The notes under the pieces: generated by a model
Told to the model about the DNA's origin: nothing
The model's input: only the letters and a program-made list of their open reading frames with translations
Database searches by the model: none
Shown: positions 7,854-16,473 of the stretch, in pieces
Layout: every line of letters begins with the position of its first letter
Position numbering within the stretch: position 1 is the stretch's first letter
Translations under genes and position numbers: made by a program
Assembly (NCBI GenBank): GCA_002704915.1
Contig: PAIP01000032.1
Span: 1 to 64,000, forward strand
DNA: 64,000 nucleotides
Direction of reading: 5' to 3'
From: Parvularcula sp.
GTDB lineage: Bacteria; Pseudomonadota; Alphaproteobacteria; Caulobacterales; Parvularculaceae

Positions 7854-8485
7854 TGACCAAGCCGGAAAAACGTCTTTCCTTCAATTTCGAAACCGTCGGC
7901 TCCATCGCGGCGATGGTCATCGGCGCCTGCGCGCTGTTCGTCGCCTGGGATCAGGCGCAGATCATGCGCAAACAGCAGCATGCGAGCGTCCTGCCCGCGG
8001 TCAGCATCACCAGCGGTTTCTCGACAGAGCCCGAAGGCTACGCCATGCGCGTCGCCATCAAGAATGACGGCATCGGCCCCGCCATGATCGAAAGCGCGGA
8101 GTTGGTCGTTGACGGCGCGCCGGTTCGCGACTGGGCGGATTTGCGCGACCGCCTGTTGCCGCCGCAATTGCATGAAGGGTTTTCGTCGAGCCTCGATTCC
8201 GCCATCGGCATGCTGGCGGCGGGCGAAAAAAGCGAGGCGATCCTCCTCCTCTGGGACCGCAACGAACAAACCCGCGCCGGCTTTGAAGCGTTGAAAGCGC
8301 GCGTCTTCGCCGCCGACACGGCTGAGACTTATTTCGGCGTCTGCTACTGCTCGGTCTTTGAAAAATGCTGGGTCGCGGGGCCGGAAAATGCGTCCCGGCC
8401 AAAACCTGTCAAAAAATGCGAAAGCGCCGGCGAGGATGTCGTCGCGCGCCTCCTGCAAACCATTTCGGAAGATGAAGCGTCATGA
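7853..8485 (+). CDS. Membrane-anchored protein of unknown function in the phe operon
   Basis: This 210-residue protein has one membrane segment at about residues 16-33 (VGSIAAMVIGACALFVAW), followed by a soluble domain rich in beta-strand patterns (LPAVSITSGF, YAMRVAIKNDGIGPAMIESAELVVDG) and a C-terminal part with several cysteines (CYCSVFEKCW, KKCES). I do not recognise a named family. The layout resembles small bacterial N-anchored proteins with an immunoglobulin-like domain. Its start overlaps the DUF302 stop by one base and its stop overlaps the pheT start by four (ATGA), so it is translationally coupled to both. Confidence 0.75.
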   Translation: MTKPEKRLSFNFETVGSIAAMVIGACALFVAWDQAQIMRKQQHASVLPAVSITSGFSTEPEGYAMRVAIKNDGIGPAMIESAELVVDGAPVRDWADLRDRLLPPQLHEGFSSSLDSAIGMLAAGEKSEAILLLWDRNEQTRAGFEALKARVFAADTAETYFGVCYCSVFEKCWVAGPENASRPKPVKKCESAGEDVVARLLQTISEDEAS

Positions 8486-10905
8486 AGTTCACCCTGTCCT
8501 GGCTGAAAGAACATCTCGAGACGAACGCCAGCCTCGATGAGATCGTCGAGACCATGGTCGCGGTTGGCCTTGAGGTTGAAGAGGTCGAGAATCCGGAAGA
8601 GCGCCTTTCAGCCTTCACCATCGGCGAAGTTCTTTCCGCAGAGCCGCATCCCGATGCTGACAAGTTGCAAGTCTGCAAAGTGGCGACCAGGGATGGCGAG
8701 ATGCAGATTGTCTGCGGCGCGCCCAATGCGCGGGCCGGGATCAAGGTCGCCTATGCGCCTGTGGGCGCCTATGTGCCGGGCATTGATGTCACGCTCTCGA
8801 AAGCGAAAATCCGCGGCGTCGAGAGCCACGGCATGATGTGTTCCGTGCGCGAACTTGAATTGGGCGACGATCATGACGGCATTATCGAGGCGCCGGTTTC
8901 GGCAAAGGTCGGCGAGCCGGTGGCCAAGGTCATGGGCGCCAATGACCCGGTGATCGATTTCGAGGTAACGCCGAACCGCCCCGATACGAACGGCGTCGAT
9001 GGCGTCGCCCGCGACCTCGCCGCAGCCGGAATCGGCAAGTTCATTTCGCCCGAGCCGAAGCCGGTCAAGGGGGCGTTCCCCTCGCCGCAAAATGTCGTTC
9101 TCGACTTTCCGGCGGGCGCTGAAAACGCTTGTCCCGTATTCGCCGGGCGTTATGTGCGCGGCGTTAAAAACGGCCCCAGCCCGAAATGGCTGCAGGACCG
9201 GTTGCGCGCCATCGGCCTTCGCCCCATCAGCGCCCTCGTCGATATCACCAACTATATGTCATACGACCGGGCGCGCCCACTGCACGTCTTCGACGCCGAC
9301 AAGCTGAAAGGCGTCATTCGCGCGCGTCTCGGTAAGGAAGGCGAAAAATTCCTCGCCCTCGACGGCAAGGAATATGTAATCGACGAGACCATGACCGTGA
9401 TCGCCGACGACAATGGCGTCCTCGGTCTCGGCGGCGTCATGGGCGGCGAGGATACGGGTTGCACGGAAGAAACCAAAAACGTGTTCATCGAATGCGCCTA
9501 TTTCGACCCGTTGCGCACGGCGAAAACCGGCCGCAAGACGGGCATAAATTCCGATGCGCGCTACCGGTTCGAGCGCGGCGTCGATCCGGATTTCATCCTG
9601 CCGGGCATGGAGATGGCGACGCAGCTCGTCATAGATATGTGCGGCGGCGAGCCTTCAGAGGTTGTGCTGGCGGGCGAAATTCCGCAGACGGACAAAACCG
9701 TTCTCTTTCCGCCGTCCGAGGTCAAGCGCCTCACCGGCCTCGATGTGCCGCCCGAGGCCTGCGAACAGATTCTGTCGGCGCTTGGCTTCACGGTGCGCAA
9801 AAGCGACCCGTGGCAAGTGGATGTTCCGTCCTGGCGGCCCGATATTGAAGGCAAGGCCGATCTCGTTGAGGAAATCGCCCGGATCACGGGGTTCGACAAA
9901 CTTCCTGCGGCGCCGTTGCCCATGCTCAAAGCGGTCGAAACGCCGAAGCTGACGGCGGGCCAGGAGCGCCGCCGTATGGCGCGCCGCGCGCTTGCCGGCC
10001 GAGGCCTTCTGGAAGCCGTGACCTGGTCGTTCCTCGATCAGAAACACGCCGAGCTTTTCCTGAGCGAAAGCGAGATCAAGGCGAAAGGCCTCATTCTCGC
10101 TAATCCCATTGCTTCCGACCTTGGCGTTATGCGTTCGTCGCTTTTGCCGAACCTTATCGCCGCGCTTCAGCGCAATGCTGATCGCGGCCGAGAGGATCTT
10201 GCGCTCTTTGAAGTCGCGCCGATTTACGGCGGCGATCAACCCGAGGACCATGCGAACGCCGCTGGCGGCGCCCGGTTGTCCGATCCGCAACGCCACTGGC
10301 AGGGCGCTGCGCCGAAAGCGGACGCGTTCACGGTGAAGGCTGACGCCATCGCAGCGCTGGAAGCGGCTGGCGCGCCGGTCGCCAGCCTGCAAACCAGTGC
10401 GGATGCGCCGGACTATTTCCATCCCGGCCGGTCCGGCGTTCTGCGCCTTGGTCCAAAGGCGCTCGCCCATTTCGGCGAGATCCATCCGCGGGTCTTGAAG
10501 GCCATGGATGTGGACGGGCCTGTTCAGGGCTTCGAGGTGTTTTTGGACCTGATCCCTGAGCCGAAAAAGAAACCGGCGAAGACCCGTCCCGCGCTCGACG
10601 CATCGGAGCTCCTGCCGCTGTCGCGCGACTTCGCCTTTGTCGTCGACGACGCCGTCGCCGCCGAGGCGCTCTTAAAGGCTGTGCGCGGGGCGGAGAAAAA
10701 GCTCATTGCCGATGTCAGCCTTTTCGACGTTTACCAAGGCAAGGGCGTGCCCGAGGGCAAGAAATCCCTCGCCATCGAAGTGGTGCTTCAGCCGCGGGAA
10801 AAAACCCTGACGGACGAGGAAATTGAGGCCATCTCCGCGCGGATCGTCGCTCAGGTGGAAAAGGCGACCGGCGGGACGCTGAGGGGCTTAGACCCAGGGG
10901 CTTGA
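8482..10905 (+). CDS. pheT: Phenylalanine--tRNA ligase beta subunit
   Basis: This 807-residue protein is of normal length for PheT. It shows the N-terminal tRNA-binding EMAP-like domain (about 40-150; VCKVATRDGEMQIVCGAPNARAG), the B3/B4 editing domain (about 215-380; RLRAIGLRPISALVDITNYM), the B5 domain (about 405-475; RPDIEGKADLVEEIARITGFDKLP), a catalytic-like core and the C-terminal ferredoxin-fold anticodon-binding domain (LPLSRDFAFVVDD to the end). It pairs with PheS. Start codon overlaps the preceding gene by four bases. A terminator-like hairpin overlaps its stop codon. Confidence 0.98.
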   Translation: MKFTLSWLKEHLETNASLDEIVETMVAVGLEVEEVENPEERLSAFTIGEVLSAEPHPDADKLQVCKVATRDGEMQIVCGAPNARAGIKVAYAPVGAYVPGIDVTLSKAKIRGVESHGMMCSVRELELGDDHDGIIEAPVSAKVGEPVAKVMGANDPVIDFEVTPNRPDTNGVDGVARDLAAAGIGKFISPEPKPVKGAFPSPQNVVLDFPAGAENACPVFAGRYVRGVKNGPSPKWLQDRLRAIGLRPISALVDITNYMSYDRARPLHVFDADKLKGVIRARLGKEGEKFLALDGKEYVIDETMTVIADDNGVLGLGGVMGGEDTGCTEETKNVFIECAYFDPLRTAKTGRKTGINSDARYRFERGVDPDFILPGMEMATQLVIDMCGGEPSEVVLAGEIPQTDKTVLFPPSEVKRLTGLDVPPEACEQILSALGFTVRKSDPWQVDVPSWRPDIEGKADLVEEIARITGFDKLPAAPLPMLKAVETPKLTAGQERRRMARRALAGRGLLEAVTWSFLDQKHAELFLSESEIKAKGLILANPIASDLGVMRSSLLPNLIAALQRNADRGREDLALFEVAPIYGGDQPEDHANAAGGARLSDPQRHWQGAAPKADAFTVKADAIAALEAAGAPVASLQTSADAPDYFHPGRSGVLRLGPKALAHFGEIHPRVLKAMDVDGPVQGFEVFLDLIPEPKKKPAKTRPALDASELLPLSRDFAFVVDDAVAAEALLKAVRGAEKKLIADVSLFDVYQGKGVPEGKKSLAIEVVLQPREKTLTDEEIEAISARIVAQVEKATGGTLRGLDPGA

Positions 10906-10923
10906 GGCGCCATTTTGGCGCCT
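10905..10923 (+). terminator. Hairpin at the end of the phe operon
   Basis: AGGCGCC at 10905-10911 and GGCGCCT at 10917-10923 form a 7-bp stem with an ATTTT loop immediately after the pheT stop. There is no T-run after it, so termination may be weak. Confidence 0.5.
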
Positions 10924-10980
10924 ATGACCGCTTGCGGATTGCGCCCGCCCAAGTTATGACGCGCCTCCGCCAGCCGGTAA

Positions 10981-11056
10981 GCCGCTTTAGCTCAGCTGGT
11001 AGAGCACATCATTCGTAATGATGGGGTCACGTGTTCGAGTCACGTAAGCGGCACCA
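10981..11056 (+). tRNA. tRNA-Thr (anticodon CGT)
   Basis: The 76 bases fold as a full cloverleaf. The acceptor stem is GCCGCTT/AAGCGGC, the D stem GCTC/GAGC, the anticodon stem CATCA/TGATG with loop TTCGTAA (anticodon CGT, reading ACG), the variable loop five bases, and the T arm ACGTG-TTCGAGT-CACGT. The CCA end is encoded after discriminator A. A possible promoter is TTGCGG (10932-10937) with TATGAC (10955-10960), 17 bases apart. Confidence 0.97.
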
Positions 11057-11189
11057 CTTCCTCAAATACGAGCCGGCGGTTTTCTGAAAGTTTGGGTATA
11101 GCGCCTTCTTACGGTAAGACCGTTTGGGTCGCTGCGCATGAAGGCTTGCCGCTATTTTTAGAGAAACCGTAAAAGCCACCCGTCCGATT

Positions 11190-12743
11190 GTGTTCTGGCC
11201 GCCAGTGGTCTTGCTGACCGCTGCGCTCGCTTTCAGCCTGATTGATTTTGACGGCTTTCATCACATGGTGAGCGCCGCCAACCAATGGATATTGAGGCGT
11301 TTCGACTGGCTTTTCAGTTACGCCTCTTTCGCGGCGGTTCTCCTGATGGGCTGGGTCGTGTTTTCACCGCTGGGCGGCGTCAGGATTGGCGGGCCTGATG
11401 CGAAGCCGATCCTCAATCGGTGGAACTGGTTTTCCATCACGCTCTGCACGACGATCGCCATCGGCATTCTTTTCTGGGGCTCGGCGGAGCCTATGTTTCA
11501 TATCAAGGCGCCGCCGCCTTATACCCATATTGACGCTTATTCGGAGGAGGCGTCGGAGTTCGCGCTATCCTCCATGTTCATGCATTGGACGATTACGCCT
11601 TACGCGATTTACACCGTGCCTGCGCTCGCTTTCGCCTTGGCCCATTACAATCTCGGCCGGCCCTATTCTTTAAGCGGGCCTTTGTCGCTGTTGCTTGGCC
11701 GAGCGGCCACGGGACGCGCGGGCGCCGTTATCGATGCTGTCGGGCTTTACGCATTGGTGGCGGGCGTCGCCGCATCGCTCGGCGCCGGCGTCATGACTCT
11801 CGCAGGCGGGCTCGAAGCCATCGCCGGCATTTACGACACGACCCTGCTGAGGTTTTTCGTGACGCTCTCCATCGTCGCTCTTTTCGTGGCGTCTTCCATC
11901 AGCGGCCTGCAAAAAGGCATCAAGATCCTTTCCGATTTCAATACACGGTTCTTTTTCGCTTTGCTTGTCTTCGTGCTGGCGGCGGGACCGACCGTCGATA
12001 TTCTGGCCTTGGGCGCGAAAAGTCTGGGCGAATATGTGGTGGAGTTCATCCCGCGCAGCCTTGCCCTGGGCGAGCGGGCAGGCTCCGACTGGACCCGAGA
12101 CTGGACGGTGTTTTATTTCGCCAACTGGCTCGCCTGGGCGCCGGTGACCGCGCTCTTTTTGGGCAGGATCTCCGTCGGCTATACGGTGCGGGAATTCATT
12201 CTTTTCAACCTCGCTGCGCCGGCATTATTCGGGGCCCTGTGGATGACCGTCTTTGGCGGGGCGGCGATCGGCGTCGATGCGGCGGAAAACCACGCTCTTG
12301 TGGCCGCGCTTGACGCAAACGGTCCTGAAGCGGTGATCTATGCCCTTTTCGATGCCTTGCCGGCGAGCGCGATCATCATGATGCTGTTTGTCGGGCTCAC
12401 TTTTATTTCGTTTGTTACGGCAATGGATTCAAATACGCATTCCATCACCAGCATTTGTTTGAAAAACATGCGCCCAGGCGAAAAACGGCCGCGGGCAGAG
12501 CGCTGGGTGAAAATCTTCTGGGGCGCGCTTATTGGCGCCGTTGCGTTTATCATGACATCGACGACAGGGATCGATGGCGTCCGAATGCTCTCCAATCTCG
12601 GCGGGCTGCCGGGGCTTTTCATTCTCATCGCCATGGGCGTCGTGATCGTCATTATACGCATCAATTGGCTGCCGGAAATCCGCGCCGCGGTGCAGCCGGC
12701 CTCAGCGGAAAAACCCGAAGGGCAAAAGATCGCCGTAGAATGA
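11190..12743 (+). CDS. BCCT family (betaine/carnitine/choline) transporter
   Basis: This 517-residue, roughly 12-span membrane protein has BCCT landmarks: GILFWGSAEPMFHI near residues 94-107, the conserved FMHWTITPYAIYT near 130-142 and a central WTVFYFANWLAWAPVTALFLGRIS segment near 308-331 that lines the substrate site. BCCT carriers import quaternary ammonium compounds such as glycine betaine, usually for osmoprotection. The only usable start in frame is GTG 11190, which cuts off the expected N-terminal tail; removing one T from the run at 11155-11159 would join an upstream ATG at 11138 to this frame. The 3' end overlaps the convergent pxpC by 42 bases. Confidence 0.9.
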   Translation: MFWPPVVLLTAALAFSLIDFDGFHHMVSAANQWILRRFDWLFSYASFAAVLLMGWVVFSPLGGVRIGGPDAKPILNRWNWFSITLCTTIAIGILFWGSAEPMFHIKAPPPYTHIDAYSEEASEFALSSMFMHWTITPYAIYTVPALAFALAHYNLGRPYSLSGPLSLLLGRAATGRAGAVIDAVGLYALVAGVAASLGAGVMTLAGGLEAIAGIYDTTLLRFFVTLSIVALFVASSISGLQKGIKILSDFNTRFFFALLVFVLAAGPTVDILALGAKSLGEYVVEFIPRSLALGERAGSDWTRDWTVFYFANWLAWAPVTALFLGRISVGYTVREFILFNLAAPALFGALWMTVFGGAAIGVDAAENHALVAALDANGPEAVIYALFDALPASAIIMMLFVGLTFISFVTAMDSNTHSITSICLKNMRPGEKRPRAERWVKIFWGALIGAVAFIMTSTTGIDGVRMLSNLGGLPGLFILIAMGVVIVIIRINWLPEIRAAVQPASAEKPEGQKIAVE

Positions 12744-13649
12744 GGCCTTTTGCGCCGCGATTTCGCATGCAGCGTCTGCAGAGACTTCCTGAAACCAGAT
12801 CCGGTCGCCAGGGCGTATCTGGCCGGTGAGAGGCAAATCCGCCGCGATGACCTGAGCAATGCGGGGATAGCCTCCCACCGTCTGCGCATCGTACAGCAGC
12901 AGGAATGGCTCCCCGGCGGCGGGACATTGGACCGTGCCGGGAAAGACCGGGCTTGACGCCATCGGCGGGGCGTCCAGAACCTTTAGCTGTGCGCCCTCGA
13001 GCTGAAGTCCCATACGGTCAGCGCGCCGCCCCGCCGTCCAGCCGCATGAAAAAAAACGCGCCAGCTCGGTGGCTCCCAACTGCGCCGATTCCGGTCCGGG
13101 CAGCGCGCGCAGAAAAAAGTCATGCGCGATGACGGGGCACAGCGTTGTCGGTATGTCCCTGCGCGCAGCGGGGCGCATTCCTGCAGATATGAGAGTATCG
13201 CCCGCTGCAAGCATGCGGCCGTTTATGCCGCCCAGTTTTGCGGGCAAATAGGTGGACGCGCTTCCCAGAAAATCATCGCCCTGAAGCCCGCCCTGAAAGA
13301 CGATATAGCCGCGCGCGCCGGTTTGCGCCGCGCCGAGCACAAGCTCATCGTCAGCTTGCGCATCATACGGCGTATAGAGTTGGAGCGCGTTTCCGTTGAG
13401 ATGCGCTTTCATGTCCGCGCCGCCAAGCGCAAAACTGCCGGACGCCTTGAAACGAAGGCTGGGCCCTTTGAGCGTGCATTCAAGGCCGGCCGCAGTCGCC
13501 TTATTGCCGATCGCCGCATTGGCCAAGGCAAAGGAAACAGGATCGGCGGCGCCGGAAAGCGGCACGCCCTGATGCCTGAGGCCGGGACGGCCGAGATCCT
13601 GAATGGTCGTCATCAGGCCAGGCTTTAAGATTTCAGCGATGGCGGTCAT
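12702..13649 (-). CDS. pxpC: 5-oxoprolinase subunit PxpC (biotin-dependent carboxyltransferase-like)
   Basis: This 315-residue protein begins MTAIAEILKPGLMTTIQDLGRPG, the typical PxpC/KipA start, and continues with GVPLSGAADPVSFALANAAIGN, also family-typical. With PxpA and PxpB it forms the ATP-dependent prokaryotic 5-oxoprolinase that converts 5-oxoproline (pyroglutamate) to glutamate. Its ATG overlaps the pxpB stop by four bases (ATGA). It is the last gene of the operon and its end runs into the convergent BCCT gene. Length is normal. Confidence 0.92.
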   Translation of the reverse strand: MTAIAEILKPGLMTTIQDLGRPGLRHQGVPLSGAADPVSFALANAAIGNKATAAGLECTLKGPSLRFKASGSFALGGADMKAHLNGNALQLYTPYDAQADDELVLGAAQTGARGYIVFQGGLQGDDFLGSASTYLPAKLGGINGRMLAAGDTLISAGMRPAARRDIPTTLCPVIAHDFFLRALPGPESAQLGATELARFFSCGWTAGRRADRMGLQLEGAQLKVLDAPPMASSPVFPGTVQCPAAGEPFLLLYDAQTVGGYPRIAQVIAADLPLTGQIRPGDRIWFQEVSADAACEIAAQKASFYGDLLPFGFFR

Positions 13650-14335
13650 GACCGCTCTGCTTTCAATGCGGTGTAAGTGGGCTCGTCAATGGGGGTAAAG
13701 CGGACTGTCGCTCCGGAAGAGAACAGAAACGGCTCGTCTGTTCCCGCATCGAAAAGACATTTCGGCGTACGGCCGATCAGCGGCCATCCGCCGGGAGAGG
13801 CAAGGGCGTAGACCCCTGTCATGGCGCCGGCGACGCCAACCGATCCGGCAGGAACATGGGCGCGCGGCGTTGCAAGACGCTGTGTTTGCAGCTCGTCCGG
13901 CAGCGGGCCGAGATAGGCAAAGCCCGGGGCGAATCCAACGGTCAGCACACGATATGTTTTTGCAGAGTGAAACGAGATCAGCTCTTCGCCGCTGATGCCG
14001 AGCTTTTCACAAAGCATTTCGAAGTCTGGGCCGTATTCACCGCCATAGCAAACCGGTATCTCAATAACCGCTTCGGATCGAGCAGAATGCGCCTTTGCCG
14101 TTTGGAGGGCGTCGTTGAGCATTGTCTTTGCCGCTTCGGCAGTGACCTCTGAAGGGCGAAATCGCAAGACGATGCTTTCAACGCCGGCGACGGCGTCCGT
14201 AACGCCAGGCCGGTCACGAAGCGCATCTGCCGCCGCGTTGACTGTGAGCGCTCGCTCAACCATGTCGCTTTTTGACAGCGTCGCGATCCAGCCATTCTCG
14301 CCATAGGGCTCAATTGAAAAAGAAAAGACTGTCAT
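13646..14335 (-). CDS. pxpB: 5-oxoprolinase subunit PxpB
   Basis: This 229-residue protein shows PxpB/KipI hallmarks: an IPVCYGGEYGPDFEMLCEKLGIS stretch near residues 96-118, GFAPGFAYLGPLPDEL near 131-150 and PRAHVPAGSVGVAGAMTGVYA near 158-178. It is the second subunit of 5-oxoprolinase; the Bacillus homologue KipI was first known as an inhibitor of kinase A. Start and stop overlap both neighbours by four bases, so the three subunits are translationally coupled. Confidence 0.93.
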   Translation of the reverse strand: MTVFSFSIEPYGENGWIATLSKSDMVERALTVNAAADALRDRPGVTDAVAGVESIVLRFRPSEVTAEAAKTMLNDALQTAKAHSARSEAVIEIPVCYGGEYGPDFEMLCEKLGISGEELISFHSAKTYRVLTVGFAPGFAYLGPLPDELQTQRLATPRAHVPAGSVGVAGAMTGVYALASPGGWPLIGRTPKCLFDAGTDEPFLFSSGATVRFTPIDEPTYTALKAERS

Positions 14336-15075
14336 GCGAACGGCCTGATGGCGACCCCGGCATGTTCAAGAGTTTTACGCACGGCTTTGGCGGTATCAAC
14401 CGCCCCGGGTGAGTCGCTGTGAATGCAAAGCGTATCGGCCCTGACTACAGGCGCGCCGTCGCTGGCTTTGATTTTTTCCCCTTTTGCGATAGCGAGCGCC
14501 TGCGCCGCGCGGGCTTCGATATCGGCGATAATCGCGTCCGGTTCGCTGCGCGGGGTCAGCGCCCCGGAAGCAAGATATAGCCGATCCACAAAGCCTTCCG
14601 GTGAGAAACGAAGCCCCGTTTCGCTCGCGGCGCTTTCAAGGGCCGATCCGGCAGGTCCGACAAGAACGGCGCCGGTGCTGACGGATGCAACGGTGCGCGC
14701 AAGGTCGATATTCTTCGCGGCTTCATTATAAAGCGCGCCGTGCGGTTTCACATGAGAGAGCATCATATTCTCAGTCGCAAGCACGCCCTTCAGCGCTTCC
14801 ACCTGCAAGCTGAGCGATAGCCGCAATTCTTCCAGAGAGATGGATAACGCGCGCCGCCCGAAGCCCTCGCGGTCGGGATAGGACGGATGTGCGCCGGCTT
14901 TCACATTGTGAGTTTTGGCGAGTCTTGCCGTTAGACGCATGGTTTCCGCCGTGCCTGCATGTCCGCCGCAGGCGATGGAACAGGAAGTGACAAGCGGCAT
15001 CAGCGCAGCCTCGACCTCTTGCTGCGCTTTGTCGGCATATTCTCCCATGTCGGCGTTGAGATCGATGGCTTGCAT
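14332..15075 (-). CDS. pxpA: 5-oxoprolinase subunit PxpA (LamB/YcsF family)
   Basis: The protein has 247 residues from the ATG at 15075 (TGATG overlap with the transporter stop); a GTG directly before it would add one residue. MQAIDLNADMGEYAD and SCSIACGGHAGTAETMRLTARLA are the LamB/YcsF signatures, as is MLSHVKPHGALYNEAAKN near 124-140. This subunit carries the substrate-binding site of the ATP-dependent 5-oxoprolinase. It is the first enzyme gene after the transporter. Length is normal. Confidence 0.94.
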   Translation of the reverse strand: MQAIDLNADMGEYADKAQQEVEAALMPLVTSCSIACGGHAGTAETMRLTARLAKTHNVKAGAHPSYPDREGFGRRALSISLEELRLSLSLQVEALKGVLATENMMLSHVKPHGALYNEAAKNIDLARTVASVSTGAVLVGPAGSALESAASETGLRFSPEGFVDRLYLASGALTPRSEPDAIIADIEARAAQALAIAKGEKIKASDGAPVVRADTLCIHSDSPGAVDTAKAVRKTLEHAGVAIRPFA

Positions 15076-16292
15076 CACATCACTCCGATTGCCCGAAGAA
15101 TGCCTCTGATCCCAAGACCCGCTGCAATCAGCGTCACGAGGACGCCGCCGAGATTGGCGAGCATCCCATTCGCATGATCGCCCAGTAATTTACGATTGTT
15201 TGCTGCGTAAAGAAGAAAAACGGCGATCACCGGCAGCAAAACACCATTGGCGATCTGGGCGAAGAGAATGACTTCTACGGGACGGGTACCGGTCACGGCG
15301 ACAAGAGCGCCAACCAACAGGACTGAACCTGCAACAATCCGAAAGGCCGGCGCGGAGGGGTCGCTTTCAAAGCCAAAGAGTTCCGCCGCTGCGAACCCGG
15401 TGGCGAGCGGCGCTGTAATGGCGGAGGAAAGCCCCGCGGCGAACAGCCCGAGGGCCAGCAGATAGGTGGCGCCGGCGCCAAAGGCCGGCTCCAATTGCCG
15501 CGCCATGTCCCCGGCATTCGTGATTTCGAGACCGGACCCGAACAGACTCGCCGCCGCTGTCGACAGCACGAGAATGGAAACGACGCCGCCCATGCCGATG
15601 GAAAGACGTGCGTCGAATCGCGCTTCCGCAAGCCCCTCCGCGCCCTGCCAGCGTTTGCGCGCTGCCGCTGCGTGCAGGAAAAGATTATAGGGCACGATGG
15701 TTGTGCCGATGAGGCCCAGCACGATGGGGAAGGCCCCCGCTGGTATGGAAGGGATTGCAGCGCCCTTGAAAAGCGCGCCCCAGTCCGGCCCGATCATGAA
15801 AAGCGCCGCCGCGAAAGCGAGCGTCATTACAAGGACGGCTCCAATCAGCACCTTTTCGATCAAACGGTAACCGCCCAGCAGCAGGATGGCGCCGGCGAGA
15901 CTTGCAAGAGCGCCGGCGATCGTGGCGCGAGAGGCAAGCCCCGGCGCCGCCGCTTCCACGCCAAGCACGGCGCCGGCGATATTGCCGCCCTCATAAGCGG
16001 CGTTGCCGATGAAGAGCGCTGAGACGATGAGTGCGGCGGCGGCCCACTTTATGGAAGGAGAGTCCTCGAACCGCCGCATGACCGCTTCGCCGAGGCCAAG
16101 GCGCGACACCACGCCGAGCCGCGCCGCTGTTTCCTGGAGAATGATCGCAGCGACAGTCGCAAAGACCAGCGTCCATGCGAGCGCATAGCCATAGCCTGCG
16201 CCGGCGAGGGTCGCCGTCGTTACTGTGCCTGGACCGATAAACGCGGCTGCCGTTAGCGCCCCCGGGCCGATCGCGCGAAATCGTCTCAACAT
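15075..16292 (-). CDS. Nramp-family-like transporter lacking the metal-site motif
   Basis: This 405-residue protein has about 11 membrane segments and aligns by pattern with Nramp carriers (start GPGALTAAAFIGPGT, later GLIGTTIVPYNLFLHAAAA). In metal-transporting Nramp proteins the first helix reads DPGN and the sixth MPHN. Here they read GPGT and VPYN, so the Asp, Asn, Met and His used for divalent metals are replaced. It heads the pxp operon, as ycsG does in Bacillus, and overlaps pxpA by one base. A carrier for 5-oxoproline or a related acid fits the context better than a metal carrier; this is inference. Confidence 0.85.
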   Translation of the reverse strand: MLRRFRAIGPGALTAAAFIGPGTVTTATLAGAGYGYALAWTLVFATVAAIILQETAARLGVVSRLGLGEAVMRRFEDSPSIKWAAAALIVSALFIGNAAYEGGNIAGAVLGVEAAAPGLASRATIAGALASLAGAILLLGGYRLIEKVLIGAVLVMTLAFAAALFMIGPDWGALFKGAAIPSIPAGAFPIVLGLIGTTIVPYNLFLHAAAARKRWQGAEGLAEARFDARLSIGMGGVVSILVLSTAAASLFGSGLEITNAGDMARQLEPAFGAGATYLLALGLFAAGLSSAITAPLATGFAAAELFGFESDPSAPAFRIVAGSVLLVGALVAVTGTRPVEVILFAQIANGVLLPVIAVFLLYAANNRKLLGDHANGMLANLGGVLVTLIAAGLGIRGILRAIGVM

Positions 16293-16473
16293 CCTGTGGC
16301 GCAGCTTAGCGCGAGTGCCGCCGATTGCGATAGCGGGCAGGCAACAGTTTCCGTCAGTTCAGAATTTGGCTCTGAAACGCGAAAACCGCTCCAGACCCTG
16401 CCCGGAGCGGCTCACGCTACTGGCGCTTCGTACGCAGCGCCCCAATCAGCCCCCCGATCGGTTTTGAGACTGA

